From Candidatus Yonathbacteria bacterium (GTDB lineage: Bacteria > Patescibacteriota > Minisyncoccia > Phycocordibacterales > UBA1550), in NCBI GenBank assembly GCA_016201355.1, contig JACQCY010000036.1, forward strand, positions 1-15,685: 15,685 bases of DNA, given 5' to 3'. Made by a program: the position numbers and the translations under genes. Below are positions 1 through 6,900 of this stretch, one piece after another (positions within the stretch are counted from its first letter, which is position 1; each line of letters opens with the position of its first letter). A model generated the notes under the pieces. It did no database searches. It saw only the letters and a list, made by a program, of their open reading frames with translations, and was not told where the DNA came from.

Positions 1-1
1 C

Positions 2-100
2 AATGTCGCGCGCGAAGTAAAGCGCAAAATGCGCCACACAAAGACAGGGTCTACTGTCCCCGTACAAGAAGAGGAGGCGCCAGAAGTATCAGCAGAGTAA
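2..100 (+). CDS. 3' end of an unidentified gene (partial)
   Basis: The frame starting at base 2 is open from the window edge to a TAA at 98-100, giving 32 residues. The visible tail is basic first (REVKRKMRHTK) and then acidic and alanine/glutamate-rich (EEEAPEVSAE). A disordered, charged C-terminus of this kind is common on RNA-binding or ribosomal proteins, but nothing identifies the family. The stop codon runs straight into the A-rich arm of a terminator hairpin, which supports this being a true gene end. Only the C-terminus is visible, so no function is assigned. Confidence 0.45.
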   Translation, partial: NVAREVKRKMRHTKTGSTVPVQEEEAPEVSAE

Positions 101-127
101 AAAAAGCGAGGAACACCTCACTTTTTT
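100..127 (+). terminator. Rho-independent terminator after the partial upstream gene
   Basis: An A-run plus GCGAGG pairs with CCTCAC plus a T-run around an AACA loop. There is one C-A mismatch in the stem, and six T follow the G/C part. It begins at the stop codon of the partial gene and separates it from the endonuclease gene. The A-run/T-run symmetry could allow weak function in both directions. Confidence 0.75.
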
Positions 128-141
128 GTTCTAATAATAGG

Positions 142-170
142 TAGACGCTATTACCTTGAGGTGATACAAT
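142..170 (+). promoter_or_regulatory. Extended -10 promoter for the homing endonuclease gene
   Basis: TACAAT at 165-170 is preceded by TGA, forming an extended -10 element. A weak -35 match, TAGACG at 142-147, lies 17 nt upstream. The ATG at 177 is only 6 nt past the -10 hexamer, where transcription itself should start, so the mRNA is predicted to be leaderless. No Shine-Dalgarno sequence is present. Confidence 0.55.
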
Positions 171-176
171 GTTGTT

Positions 177-851
177 ATGGGATTAAGGGGACCAAAACCA
201 AAGGGGAAGGTGAGGATCAAATGGTCTGCTGATTTTGCGTATGCAATCGGACTACTTGCGACAGACGGCTGTCTGTTAAATGATGGGAGGCACATAGACC
301 TTACTTCAAAAGACATAGACCAAATTGAGAACTTTTTGCAAGCTCTTGATATTGATGTAAAAATTACCACAAAGTATTCAGGAACTGGTAAAAAATATCA
401 GCGGGTACAATTTGGGGATGTTTTATTTTATGAATTTCTTATGAGTATTGGTTTCACCCCCGCAAAATCAAAAACTATTGGAGAATTAGATATTCCAAAG
501 AAATATTTTTTTGATTTTTTACGAGGCTCATTTGATGGCGATGGCTGTTTTTATTCCTACTGGGACCCGCGTTGGCGTTCTAGTCATATGTTTTATGTTG
601 AATTTGTGTCAGCAAGTAAATTGCATATTGACTGGTTGAGAAGTGAAATTTTTGATAGACTTGCAGTAAAAGGTCATATTGTAAAAGATGGGGAAGGATT
701 AACATATCAACTAAAATATGCAAAAAAAGAGGCACTGGAAATTATTAAAAAAATGTATTATAATCACCATATCGTTTATCTTTCTCGGAAAAGAATGAAA
801 ATAGAGAAAACTCTGGCAATAGAGAAAAAGCAACAAAAACGATACTATTGA
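177..851 (+). CDS. Free-standing LAGLIDADG homing endonuclease
   Basis: This 224-residue protein carries two LAGLIDADG dodecapeptide motifs, one near residues 22-31 (AIGLLATDG, Asp30) and one at 114-123 (LRGSFDGDG, Asp122). The two acidic residues sit where the metal-binding catalytic aspartates belong, so it should be a monomeric two-motif DNA endonuclease making a staggered cut. The N-terminus is basic (GPKPKGKVRIKW) and the C-terminus is Lys/Arg-rich, consistent with DNA contact. There are no intein splice motifs around it and it is not embedded in a visible host gene. It lies between a terminator and tRNA-Leu, ending 9 nt before the tRNA. Its codons look more A+T-rich than the neighbouring housekeeping genes, as expected of a mobile gene. 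The ATG at 177 is chosen because an extended -10 sits just before it. The function call is firm at family level; the target site is unknown. Confidence 0.88.
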   Translation: MGLRGPKPKGKVRIKWSADFAYAIGLLATDGCLLNDGRHIDLTSKDIDQIENFLQALDIDVKITTKYSGTGKKYQRVQFGDVLFYEFLMSIGFTPAKSKTIGELDIPKKYFFDFLRGSFDGDGCFYSYWDPRWRSSHMFYVEFVSASKLHIDWLRSEIFDRLAVKGHIVKDGEGLTYQLKYAKKEALEIIKKMYYNHHIVYLSRKRMKIEKTLAIEKKQQKRYY

Positions 852-860
852 TAAATTAAT

Positions 861-945
861 GCCCAGGTGGTGTAATTGGTAACCACGTACGCTTGAGGTG
901 CGTATGCCGTAAGGCGTGGAGGTTCAAGTCCTCTCCTGGGCACCA
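861..945 (+). tRNA. tRNA-Leu (anticodon GAG), CCA encoded
   Basis: The 7-bp acceptor stem GCCCAGG (861-867) pairs with CCTGGGC (935-941), followed by discriminator A and an encoded CCA (943-945). The anticodon stem TACGC/GCGTA encloses the loop TTGAGGT, giving anticodon GAG at 895-897, which reads CUC and CUU leucine codons. A short variable arm (GCC-GTAA-GGC, 906-915) marks it as a class II tRNA. The T loop TTCAAGT is canonical. It is contiguous with no intron. The gene starts 9 nt after the homing endonuclease and may be co-transcribed with it. Confidence 0.95.
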
Positions 946-951
946 GAAGTA

Positions 952-1029
952 ACTTGTTCGGAATTTAAAATTTGGAGCGGATTTTAGCTTCCACAAAATC
1001 GCTCCAGATTTTAAATCCGCGACTTGTTC
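952..1029 (+). repeat. MITE-like imperfect hairpin flanked by 8-bp direct repeats
   Basis: Bases 959-1019 fold into one long hairpin. GGA pairs with TCC, TTTAAAAT with ATTTTAAA, TGGAGCG with CGCTCCA and ATTTT with AAAAT, about 24 bp with two single-base bulges and a 9-nt loop. The 8-mer ACTTGTTC occurs at both edges (952-959 and 1022-1029), resembling a target-site duplication. It lacks a T-run, so it is not an ordinary terminator. It fills most of the gap between tRNA-Leu and the pilin gene. A non-autonomous mobile repeat or a REP-type palindrome are both possible. Confidence 0.6.
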
Positions 1030-1058
1030 TCTCTAGTACTCTAATTCTAACATTTTAA

Positions 1059-1604
1059 ATGAATTTAAATGAAAAATGTAGTAAGAAAGGATTTACCATG
1101 ATTGAATTGTTGGTAGTAATCGCTATCATTAGTCTTTTATCGAGCATTGTTTGGGTTGCAGTTGACAGCGCAAGATCGAAAACAAGAGATACTAGGCGAG
1201 TTGTCGATATCAATCAATTAAGAACAGCGTTGGAGCTATATTACGATGCCAATAAACAGTACCCCCTCTCTACGGGGGCGACTTCACCAAATTCCTCGTG
1301 GAGTAATAGCAATGATTCAAGCTGGGAAACACTGGGGAATAATATGTCAGCTTATATGGCTAAGCTTCCCGTTGATCCAAAACAGAGTTCTTCTGGTTGG
1401 CCAGGTGGTGGAAGATTCAGCTATGCCTATTTCTCTGTAGCACAAAGTGGTTGTCTGAATCAACAATGGTATTTGATCGTGTATAAATTGGAAAATGCCT
1501 CTGGTCCTGATATTGGAGTAATGTCCTGCGATGGTCTTAGACTTTGGCAATTTGGCGGTTCAGACGCTAATACAGCTATTAAAACAGTCGGGGTGAGCAG
1601 ATAG
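1059..1604 (+). CDS. Type IV pilin-like / type II secretion pseudopilin
   Basis: The 181-residue product has a class III (prepilin) signal: a short charged leader ending KKG at residue 11, then FTMIELLVVIAI with the conserved Glu at mature position +5 (Glu16) and a hydrophobic helix to about residue 35. Prepilin peptidase should cut between Gly11 and Phe12 and methylate Phe12. The region RDTRRVVDINQLRTALELYY (44-63), followed by NKQYP, resembles the alpha1 segment of GspG/PilA-type major pseudopilins. Cys132 and Cys157 could form a C-terminal disulphide. Such proteins assemble into inner-membrane-anchored pili used for attachment or DNA uptake. No assembly ATPase or prepilin peptidase lies nearby. 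There is no Shine-Dalgarno sequence; a weak TAACAT lies 5 nt upstream of the ATG. It faces thrS with 15 nt between the stop codons. The pilin-superfamily call is secure, the subtype is not. Confidence 0.88.
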   Translation: MNLNEKCSKKGFTMIELLVVIAIISLLSSIVWVAVDSARSKTRDTRRVVDINQLRTALELYYDANKQYPLSTGATSPNSSWSNSNDSSWETLGNNMSAYMAKLPVDPKQSSSGWPGGGRFSYAYFSVAQSGCLNQQWYLIVYKLENASGPDIGVMSCDGLRLWQFGGSDANTAIKTVGVSR

Positions 1605-1613
1605 TTTTTTCTA

Positions 1614-1634
1614 AGATTTCTACCAAATCTCTTT
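1614..1634. terminator. Weak stem-loop between the convergent pilin and thrS ends
   Basis: AGATTT (1614-1619) pairs with AAATCT (1625-1630) across a CTACC loop. A short pyrimidine run follows on the plus strand and an A/T-rich stretch on the minus strand. The stem is only 6 bp and overlaps the last codons of thrS, so its terminator function is tentative. Confidence 0.3.
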
Positions 1635-3386
1635 TCCTTCAATCTCTTTTTTAATTTGGGTGATAAAATCAGTGAGCGAGGTTGCATCGAGGTGCGCGCC
1701 ATCGCGTCTCTCGGCGGTGACGGTGCTCGCTTCAACTTCTTTTTCGCCGAGGACAAGGATGTAGGGCACTTTTTCTGTTTTGGCGATGCGGATGCGCTTG
1801 CCGAGTGATTCATTTGAGTCATCAATTTCGGTACGAATATCTGCGTTCGCAAGTTCCGCGCGGACTTTTTCCGCATACCCCGTAAACTTTTCACTGATAG
1901 GAAGTATTTTCACCTGCACAGGCGAGAGCCAGAGAGGGAAGTTGCCAGCGAAGTGTTCTATCATCACACCCATAAATCGTTCAATCGACCCAGAGATAGC
2001 GCGATGGATTACTACGGGGCGCTCTTTCTCGCCTTTTTCATTCATAAACGAAAGTTCAAAGCGTTCAGGGAGATTAAAATCACATTGAATGGTTGCGAGT
2101 TGCCATTGTCTCCCGATTGCATCTTTGAACATAAAATCGAGTTTGGGTCCATAAAACGCCGCTTCTCCCTCAATCCGTTTATAATTTAAGTCATTCCCTT
2201 TAGCCGCTTTCTCGAGTGCGGTCTCCGCAGCGTTCCACACCTTGTCTGTTCCGAGGTATTTACCCCTGTTTTCACCGCGTACAGAAAGAGAAACCCAATA
2301 ACCATCCATCATATTAAAAACAGTGTAGAATTTTTTGATGATATTTACGATAGTGGTAACTTCTTGCTCTATTTGTGTTGTACGACAAAAAAGATGCCCA
2401 TCGTCTTGGGTAATAGCGCGTACACGGGTAAGACCGCTTAATTGCCCAGATTTTTCATCGCGGTATACTGTTGCGGGTTCAAAGTAGCGCACGGGCATAT
2501 CACGATATGAGAATTGATTATCCGCAAAAATCTGCATATGGTGAGGGCAGTTCATTGGTTTCAAAATAAATTTATCTTCTTTCCCGTGTACTCGAAAAAG
2601 CTCATCGCCAAATTTTGTAGCATGCCCTGATGTAATGTAGAGCTCTTCTTTTGTGATGTGAGGGGTCCATACGGACGAATAGCCTTTATCTTTGTGTAGT
2701 GTCCAAAGATAATTTTCAATTTCTTTACGGACCACCATTCCTTTTGGTTGGAGAAGGGGGAGGCCAGGACCGATGAGAGGGGAGACAGTGAAGAGCTTGA
2801 GTTGTGCCCCCAAAATTCGATGATCGCGTTTTTTTGCTTCTTCTATTTGTTTTTTGTACGCATTGAGTTTCTCGGCAGTTTCAAATGCAATGCCGTAGAT
2901 GCGTGTGAGCATCGGGTTTTTTTCATCTCCGCGCCAGTACGCGCCGGCAGTGTGGGTGATGGTGAAGCCGTCCGCGGGAATTTCTTTAGCGCTCTTGATA
3001 TGTCCGCCCTTACACAAATCAGAAAATGAGCCCGAGGTGTAAATGGAAATTTTTTCGCCGGATTTCTCAAGCTCATTGATGAGCTCAAGTTTGTAGGGTT
3101 GATTCGCAAATATTTTCCTTGCTTCGTCCGCCGAAACTTCGCGACCAACAAAAGCAATGTCTTTGTTGGTCATCTTTTTTATCGCTTTTTCAAAACTTTT
3201 TAAATCTTCTGGCGAAGGAGTGTATCCGTTTGAAAATTCAAAATCATAGTAAAAACCGTTGTCAATCACCGGGCCTATGCCAAGTTTTGCTTTTGGGTCT
3301 TTTTCCAAAACCGCCGTAGCAAGCAAATGCGCGAGCGAATGGCGGAGGTTGCTTGCCCCGTTAGATTTTTTTGATTCAGTATTCAT
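1620..3386 (-). CDS. thrS: Threonyl-tRNA synthetase lacking the N-terminal TGS domain
   Basis: This 588-residue class II synthetase attaches threonine to tRNA-Thr. It opens almost directly in the editing domain: His16 and His20 (HSLAH) and Cys125/His129 (CKGGH) form the pocket that removes mischarged serine. The catalytic core holds the zinc ligands Cys280, His331 and His461. Motif 2 begins near RYFEPATVYRDE (300-311), and motif 3 includes the VIHRAISGSIERFMG region (459-473). An anticodon-binding domain runs from about 488 to the end. Spacing of the zinc ligands matches E. coli ThrRS closely, but the roughly 60-residue TGS domain is absent, so the protein is shorter than the usual 640 residues. 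The ATG at 3386 is supported by TGT-TATGCT 9 nt upstream. A more upstream start that would restore TGS is not available in the short gap to the next promoter. The gene is monocistronic here. Confidence 0.97.
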   Translation of the reverse strand: MNTESKKSNGASNLRHSLAHLLATAVLEKDPKAKLGIGPVIDNGFYYDFEFSNGYTPSPEDLKSFEKAIKKMTNKDIAFVGREVSADEARKIFANQPYKLELINELEKSGEKISIYTSGSFSDLCKGGHIKSAKEIPADGFTITHTAGAYWRGDEKNPMLTRIYGIAFETAEKLNAYKKQIEEAKKRDHRILGAQLKLFTVSPLIGPGLPLLQPKGMVVRKEIENYLWTLHKDKGYSSVWTPHITKEELYITSGHATKFGDELFRVHGKEDKFILKPMNCPHHMQIFADNQFSYRDMPVRYFEPATVYRDEKSGQLSGLTRVRAITQDDGHLFCRTTQIEQEVTTIVNIIKKFYTVFNMMDGYWVSLSVRGENRGKYLGTDKVWNAAETALEKAAKGNDLNYKRIEGEAAFYGPKLDFMFKDAIGRQWQLATIQCDFNLPERFELSFMNEKGEKERPVVIHRAISGSIERFMGVMIEHFAGNFPLWLSPVQVKILPISEKFTGYAEKVRAELANADIRTEIDDSNESLGKRIRIAKTEKVPYILVLGEKEVEASTVTAERRDGAHLDATSLTDFITQIKKEIEGKEIW

Positions 3387-3395
3387 AGTTTTTAC

Positions 3396-3404
3396 AGCAT
3401 AACA
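3396..3404 (-). promoter_or_regulatory. Extended -10 element of thrS
   Basis: On the minus strand TGT precedes TATGCT, which ends 9 nt before the thrS ATG. No good -35 is visible. The spacing predicts a leaderless or nearly leaderless transcript. Confidence 0.45.
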
Positions 3405-3426
3405 TTTTTAAGGACAAAACAGGATA

Positions 3427-3454
3427 TTGACAAAATATATAAAAGGTGTACAAT
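3427..3454 (+). promoter_or_regulatory. Strong sigma70-type promoter of the small-protein operon
   Basis: A perfect TTGACA (3427-3432), a 16-nt spacer and TACAAT (3449-3454) form the best promoter in the window. The start point should fall near 3461, leaving a leader of about 70 nt before the ATG at 3530. That is unlike the other genes here, whose ATG sits at the predicted start of transcription. Confidence 0.75.
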
Positions 3455-3483
3455 GTTGCTAGAAAAGTGAAAAAAGATTCTTG

Positions 3484-3500
3484 GCCACAGAGTGTGTGGC
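3484..3500 (+). promoter_or_regulatory. Leader hairpin upstream of the Shine-Dalgarno sequence
   Basis: GCCACA pairs with TGTGGC around GAGTG within the 5' leader of the small-protein transcript. It ends 12 nt before the AGGGAGGA ribosome-binding site and does not sequester it. It could stabilise the mRNA or serve as a protein-binding site. Confidence 0.4.
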
Positions 3501-3529
3501 AAACAAATAAATAGGGAGGAATTAAATTT

Positions 3530-3760
3530 ATGGTTAGGTTCGGAATGGCAAAATATGTGCTCATTGGGGCACTGTCTGTTTTTATTTTGGGAATAACCTT
3601 TCTCGTCCTCGAAGAGAGGAGGAAAGACCAAAGAGAAAACAACAAGGTGGTAGTTTCTGGAAACCTTGTTGTTAAAGGAAATCAAGTCTGTGTGGAGAGC
3701 GCAGACTCAAAGTTCCCTGTGTTGAGTTGTTGGGAAAGGAGGAAATCCTATGAAAGATAG
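3530..3760 (+). CDS. Small single-pass membrane protein of unknown function
   Basis: The 76-residue product has one hydrophobic helix (about residues 9-27, YVLIGALSVFILGITFLVL), then a charged linker (EERRKDQRE), then a polar tail with two cysteines (Cys54, Cys67). Topology is ambiguous because charge is similar on both sides of the helix. I do not recognise the family. The start is well supported by AGGGAGGA at 3513-3520, about 10 nt before the ATG, and by the strong promoter at 3427-3454. It is the first gene of a short unit ending at the terminator at 3932-3966, and its end overlaps the next small frame by 11 nt, suggesting translational coupling. Shine-Dalgarno use sets this unit apart from its neighbours and hints at separate origin or high expression. 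Confidence 0.65.
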   Translation: MVRFGMAKYVLIGALSVFILGITFLVLEERRKDQRENNKVVVSGNLVVKGNQVCVESADSKFPVLSCWERRKSYER

Positions 3761-3833
3761 GGTGTACAAGGAAGTCGCGATTCCTTGTAAACGCAATGAA
3801 ATTGATATTATGGATGTTATCGGTTTTCTCTAG
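3750..3833 (+). CDS. Tiny overlapping ORF (27 aa) with a strong Shine-Dalgarno sequence
   Basis: The ATG at 3750 follows AAAGGAGG (3735-3742) by 7 nt, a nearly ideal ribosome-binding site, and lies inside the end of the upstream membrane-protein gene. The frame encodes MKDRVYKEVAIPCKRN and ends at TAG (3831-3833) after 27 codons. The same frame then stays open for 26 more codons through a CxxC motif (see the next entry). The gene may therefore be a longer 54-residue protein truncated by a nonsense change, or a genuinely tiny protein. No known family is recognised. Confidence 0.45.
   Translation: MKDRVYKEVAIPCKRNEIDIMDVIGFL
3765..3789 (+). repeat. Perfect 9-bp hairpin inside the tiny ORF
   Basis: TACAAGGAA (3765-3773) and TTCCTTGTA (3781-3789) are exact inverted repeats around GTCGCGA. 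The stem lies 12 nt after the start codon of the 27-codon ORF, where an mRNA hairpin could modulate early elongation or mark a binding site. Confidence 0.55.
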
Positions 3834-3914
3834 TTTATCCTATATGTTGAATGCCCTCTCTGTAAGGGCAATGGAGAGACAGTTGTTTCGAAATGGGTGG
3901 AAATCGATAAGTAA
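3834..3914 (+). other. In-frame continuation past TAG encoding a CxxCxGxG motif
   Basis: Directly after the TAG at 3831-3833 the same frame reads FILYVECPLCKGNGE and on to TAA at 3912-3914. CPLCKGNG is the CxxCxGxG zinc-knuckle pattern seen in DnaJ-type zinc fingers and many small phage or regulatory proteins. No start codon in this frame lies between the TAG and the motif. Together with the upstream 27 codons it would make a 54-residue protein, apart from the TAG. A nonsense mutation, sequencing error, readthrough or chance are all open. A different frame starting ATG at 3844 is also open to 3927 but lacks a ribosome-binding site and a recognisable motif. Confidence 0.4.
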
Positions 3915-3931
3915 CGGTTTCCGGTAACGAT

Positions 3932-3966
3932 AAACACATCGGGTGCTGTACCCCGATGTGTTTTTT
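3932..3966 (+). terminator. Strong Rho-independent terminator of the small-protein operon
   Basis: AAACACATCGGG (3932-3943) pairs perfectly over 12 bp with CCCGATGTGTTT (3952-3963), and the T-run continues to 3966. It closes the plus-strand unit and abuts the dnaE stop codon on the other strand. On the minus strand only a short T-run follows the stem, so any bidirectional effect would be weaker. Confidence 0.85.
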
Positions 3967-6900
3967 ATAATTCCTTCACCCTCTCCACAATCAGTGTTTT
4001 CTCGCCGTTTCTTTCCGATATTTTCCCTTTGACTTTGATACAGCGGTCGGGGGTTTCAAAAAATTCTTTATTTGCAAAAAATATTTCAGGGAAAAGAACG
4101 AGTTCAAGAGAATCGGTCATATCCGTCAGGGTTACGAATGCCATTTTGTCTCCTTTTTTTGTAATGATAGTGTGGACATTTTCCACGATACCACCAGCAA
4201 CAGCAACATTTCCGTCTTTGAGTGTTTTAATTTTTTCAATGGTGGTGCCGATTGCCTCAAGTTTTTCACGGTGCGCGTCAAGTGGATGCCCAGACACAAA
4301 GAGTCCGAGAAGTTCTTTTTCCCACATCAACATATCTTTTTTTGTCGCGGGAATGGATGGTTTGAGCTGAAAAGAGGGGACGGTTGATTGATCGCTCATT
4401 CCCCCAAAGAGAGATATTTGCCCCGTTGCCTCTCCACCCTGCGCGCGGTTGTAAGCGAGCGCTTCTTCGGTATTGGCGAGCATTGCGCCTCGTTCGCCGA
4501 GACCATCCATTGCGCCCGACATCACGAGCGCTTCGTAGGATTTTTTATTCAAATTCTTGTGGCGGATACGCTCCAGAAAATCTGCGAGTGATTTATATGC
4601 GCCTTTTGCCTCGCGTTCGGCGATGATGGCATCGGAGATGTCGGTGCCGAGATTTTTGATTGTGTAGAGTCCGAACCTGATCTCTTCTTTATCATCTTTG
4701 TTCACGATTGTAAATCCGCCAAAACTTGCATTGACATCAGGAGGTAAGATTGGAATGCCCATGCGCTTTGACTCGCTGATAATCTCGGCGATCTTTTCCG
4801 TGTCGCCACTTTCGGCGGTGAGGATGGCAGTCATATATTCAACAGGGAAATTCGCTTTCATATACGCGGTCTGGTAAGCGAGCTGTCCGTAGCTCGCGGC
4901 ATGCGAGTTGTGAACGATGATGTCATTCCCGACGAAATTGTGATGCGGAGGCAAAGTGATGTCGTAAGTCATTTTCTCACCGCTTTTTTTAATGGTGACT
5001 ATTTCATCCCAATATATGTCTGACTCAGCGTAGGCGATGATCTCCGGAGCGTGGAGCGCTTTGCCGATAATCTTTACGACTTCGCGCTGGTATCCGATCT
5101 TCTTTTTGTCTTTTGAAAAAAGTCGCGCGGACAGACCTGTCTTTTTAGAGATTTCAGCAACTGTGATGCCACGGGTATTCATTATCTTGCGGACCCCATT
5201 CATTATTTCCGCTGGAATAATATCTTTTGTCCCACGTGCTGCGACCGTTGCCAGATGAGAGCTCTTTTTGACGAGAATCGTTAAATCGCGTTTTTTTGTG
5301 CCGATAAGGTGCACACCTGCTGTGCTGGCAAAGGTACGCAAGTTTTCTCGGTGGCAGATATTTACCGTATACCCCTTTTTATGTGTGCCACGGTAGGCGA
5401 ATTGTTTTGTGTGGATGGTCGCGACAATACCGATACGGAGAAGGATGTGCGCGACATCATTCGCGAGGCGTCCTGAGCTCGTTGCATAATATACTTGCTC
5501 GTTTTTTATACTGACGCATCCATCACCTTGCCACATTTTACCGAGGAGGATAGCGAGCGTCTTTTTATCCCATTTGTACACACATACCGGAATGAAGTTC
5601 TCGGTCGCTTTTTTATTTTTTAATTCTATATCCCGTATCCATAGATCAAGCGTGTTGCCGTTTTTTTGATCGCTTTGACCGCAATATACGGCAACAGTGG
5701 ACTTGCTTCGGTCTAGAGTAAATTTGATATTTTTAAAATGCTTTGCATGTGTAATGAAATCACGAATTTCTTCATCTTTGCTTGAATAGAAATAAATACC
5801 GTGAGGATGGCAGAGGTTTCCTTCGGAGAGGAGGTAACCGAGTGCCCCCGCTTTATGCGAATCATATTTTTTGCCTTCGATGTGCGCGAGGGTGCGCGAT
5901 GTGGCGATACGGTCGCCTTGCGCAAGATCGCTTAGATTCTTCCAGCCAGAGATGGTATAGAAAGGATGGTTTCCTGTGGCGCAAATATTTTTGCCGGTAC
6001 GGGTGGTCAAGGTAAAAACTTCTTTGACACCATTCTCCATAATACTGGTAACTGTTTTCCCGAAGAGTTTCATCTTTTTATCCATCGTGGACACCTGCGG
6101 TACACGGTTTTTTTCATACGCTTCTTGCATGGTCATAAGCGCTCCTGTTTTTGTGTCGACGATTCTCGTATCGCCCGTTAAACATTTGTTAAAACCATAC
6201 GCCGCGAACGGTTCTATGAGGAGCCATAATCCCTCCGCTTTTTTTTTACTAAGCTTTCCGTATTCCATAAACCCTTGGAGGAGTTTTTCTTTTTGCGCTT
6301 GCATTTCTGCGGGGATTTTTTTCCCCATTGCTTTGCGAAGTTTGTCGGCGGAGAGCCATGAATAACCCGCGAGATGGATTGCAATCATCATCACATCGTC
6401 TTGATAGGTGATAACACCGTAGGACATAGAGAGGATATCTTTCAGGCGCGGGTCAAGATAGGTAATGACGGACGGGTTATGCTTGCGACGGATGTACTCG
6501 GGGATGGATTCCATTGGTCCGGGACGATAGAGCGCGACCATAGCATTGATGTCGTGAATGGTGGTAGGGCGGAGTTCTTTCAAGTAGCGTGTCATCCCCG
6601 CGCCGTTGAGTTGGAAAAGACCCATCGTCTCACCGCGCGCGAGCATTTCAAATGTCCTCGTGTCATCGAGGGGGATATGGTCAAGATCGATTGAAATATC
6701 TTTTCTCTCTTTTACAAGACGAACGGCATCTCCTAAAATAGAGAGATTGCGAATACCGAGGAAGTCAAATTTAAGAAGTCCCGCGTCTTCGATGGCGTGC
6801 ATATCGTACTGAGTGATAATCTTTCCTCCTTTTGGATCAAGCTGTGTTGGGGCAAATTCGTAAAGAGGTTTTGGCGCGATTACGACACCTGCGGCGTGGA

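Noticed and set aside
861..945. Group I intron or split tRNA hosting the homing endonuclease
   Set aside because: The tRNA is contiguous with normal stems, and the endonuclease lies wholly upstream of it.
1460..1894. Minus-strand frame spanning the pilin end and thrS end
   Set aside because: The composition is low-complexity Lys/Arg/Ser and it conflicts with two well-supported genes.
3831..3833. TAG reassigned to an amino acid in this genome
   Set aside because: TAG ends rnc, thrS, the pilin gene and the 76-aa gene at expected positions, so a global reassignment is not supported.
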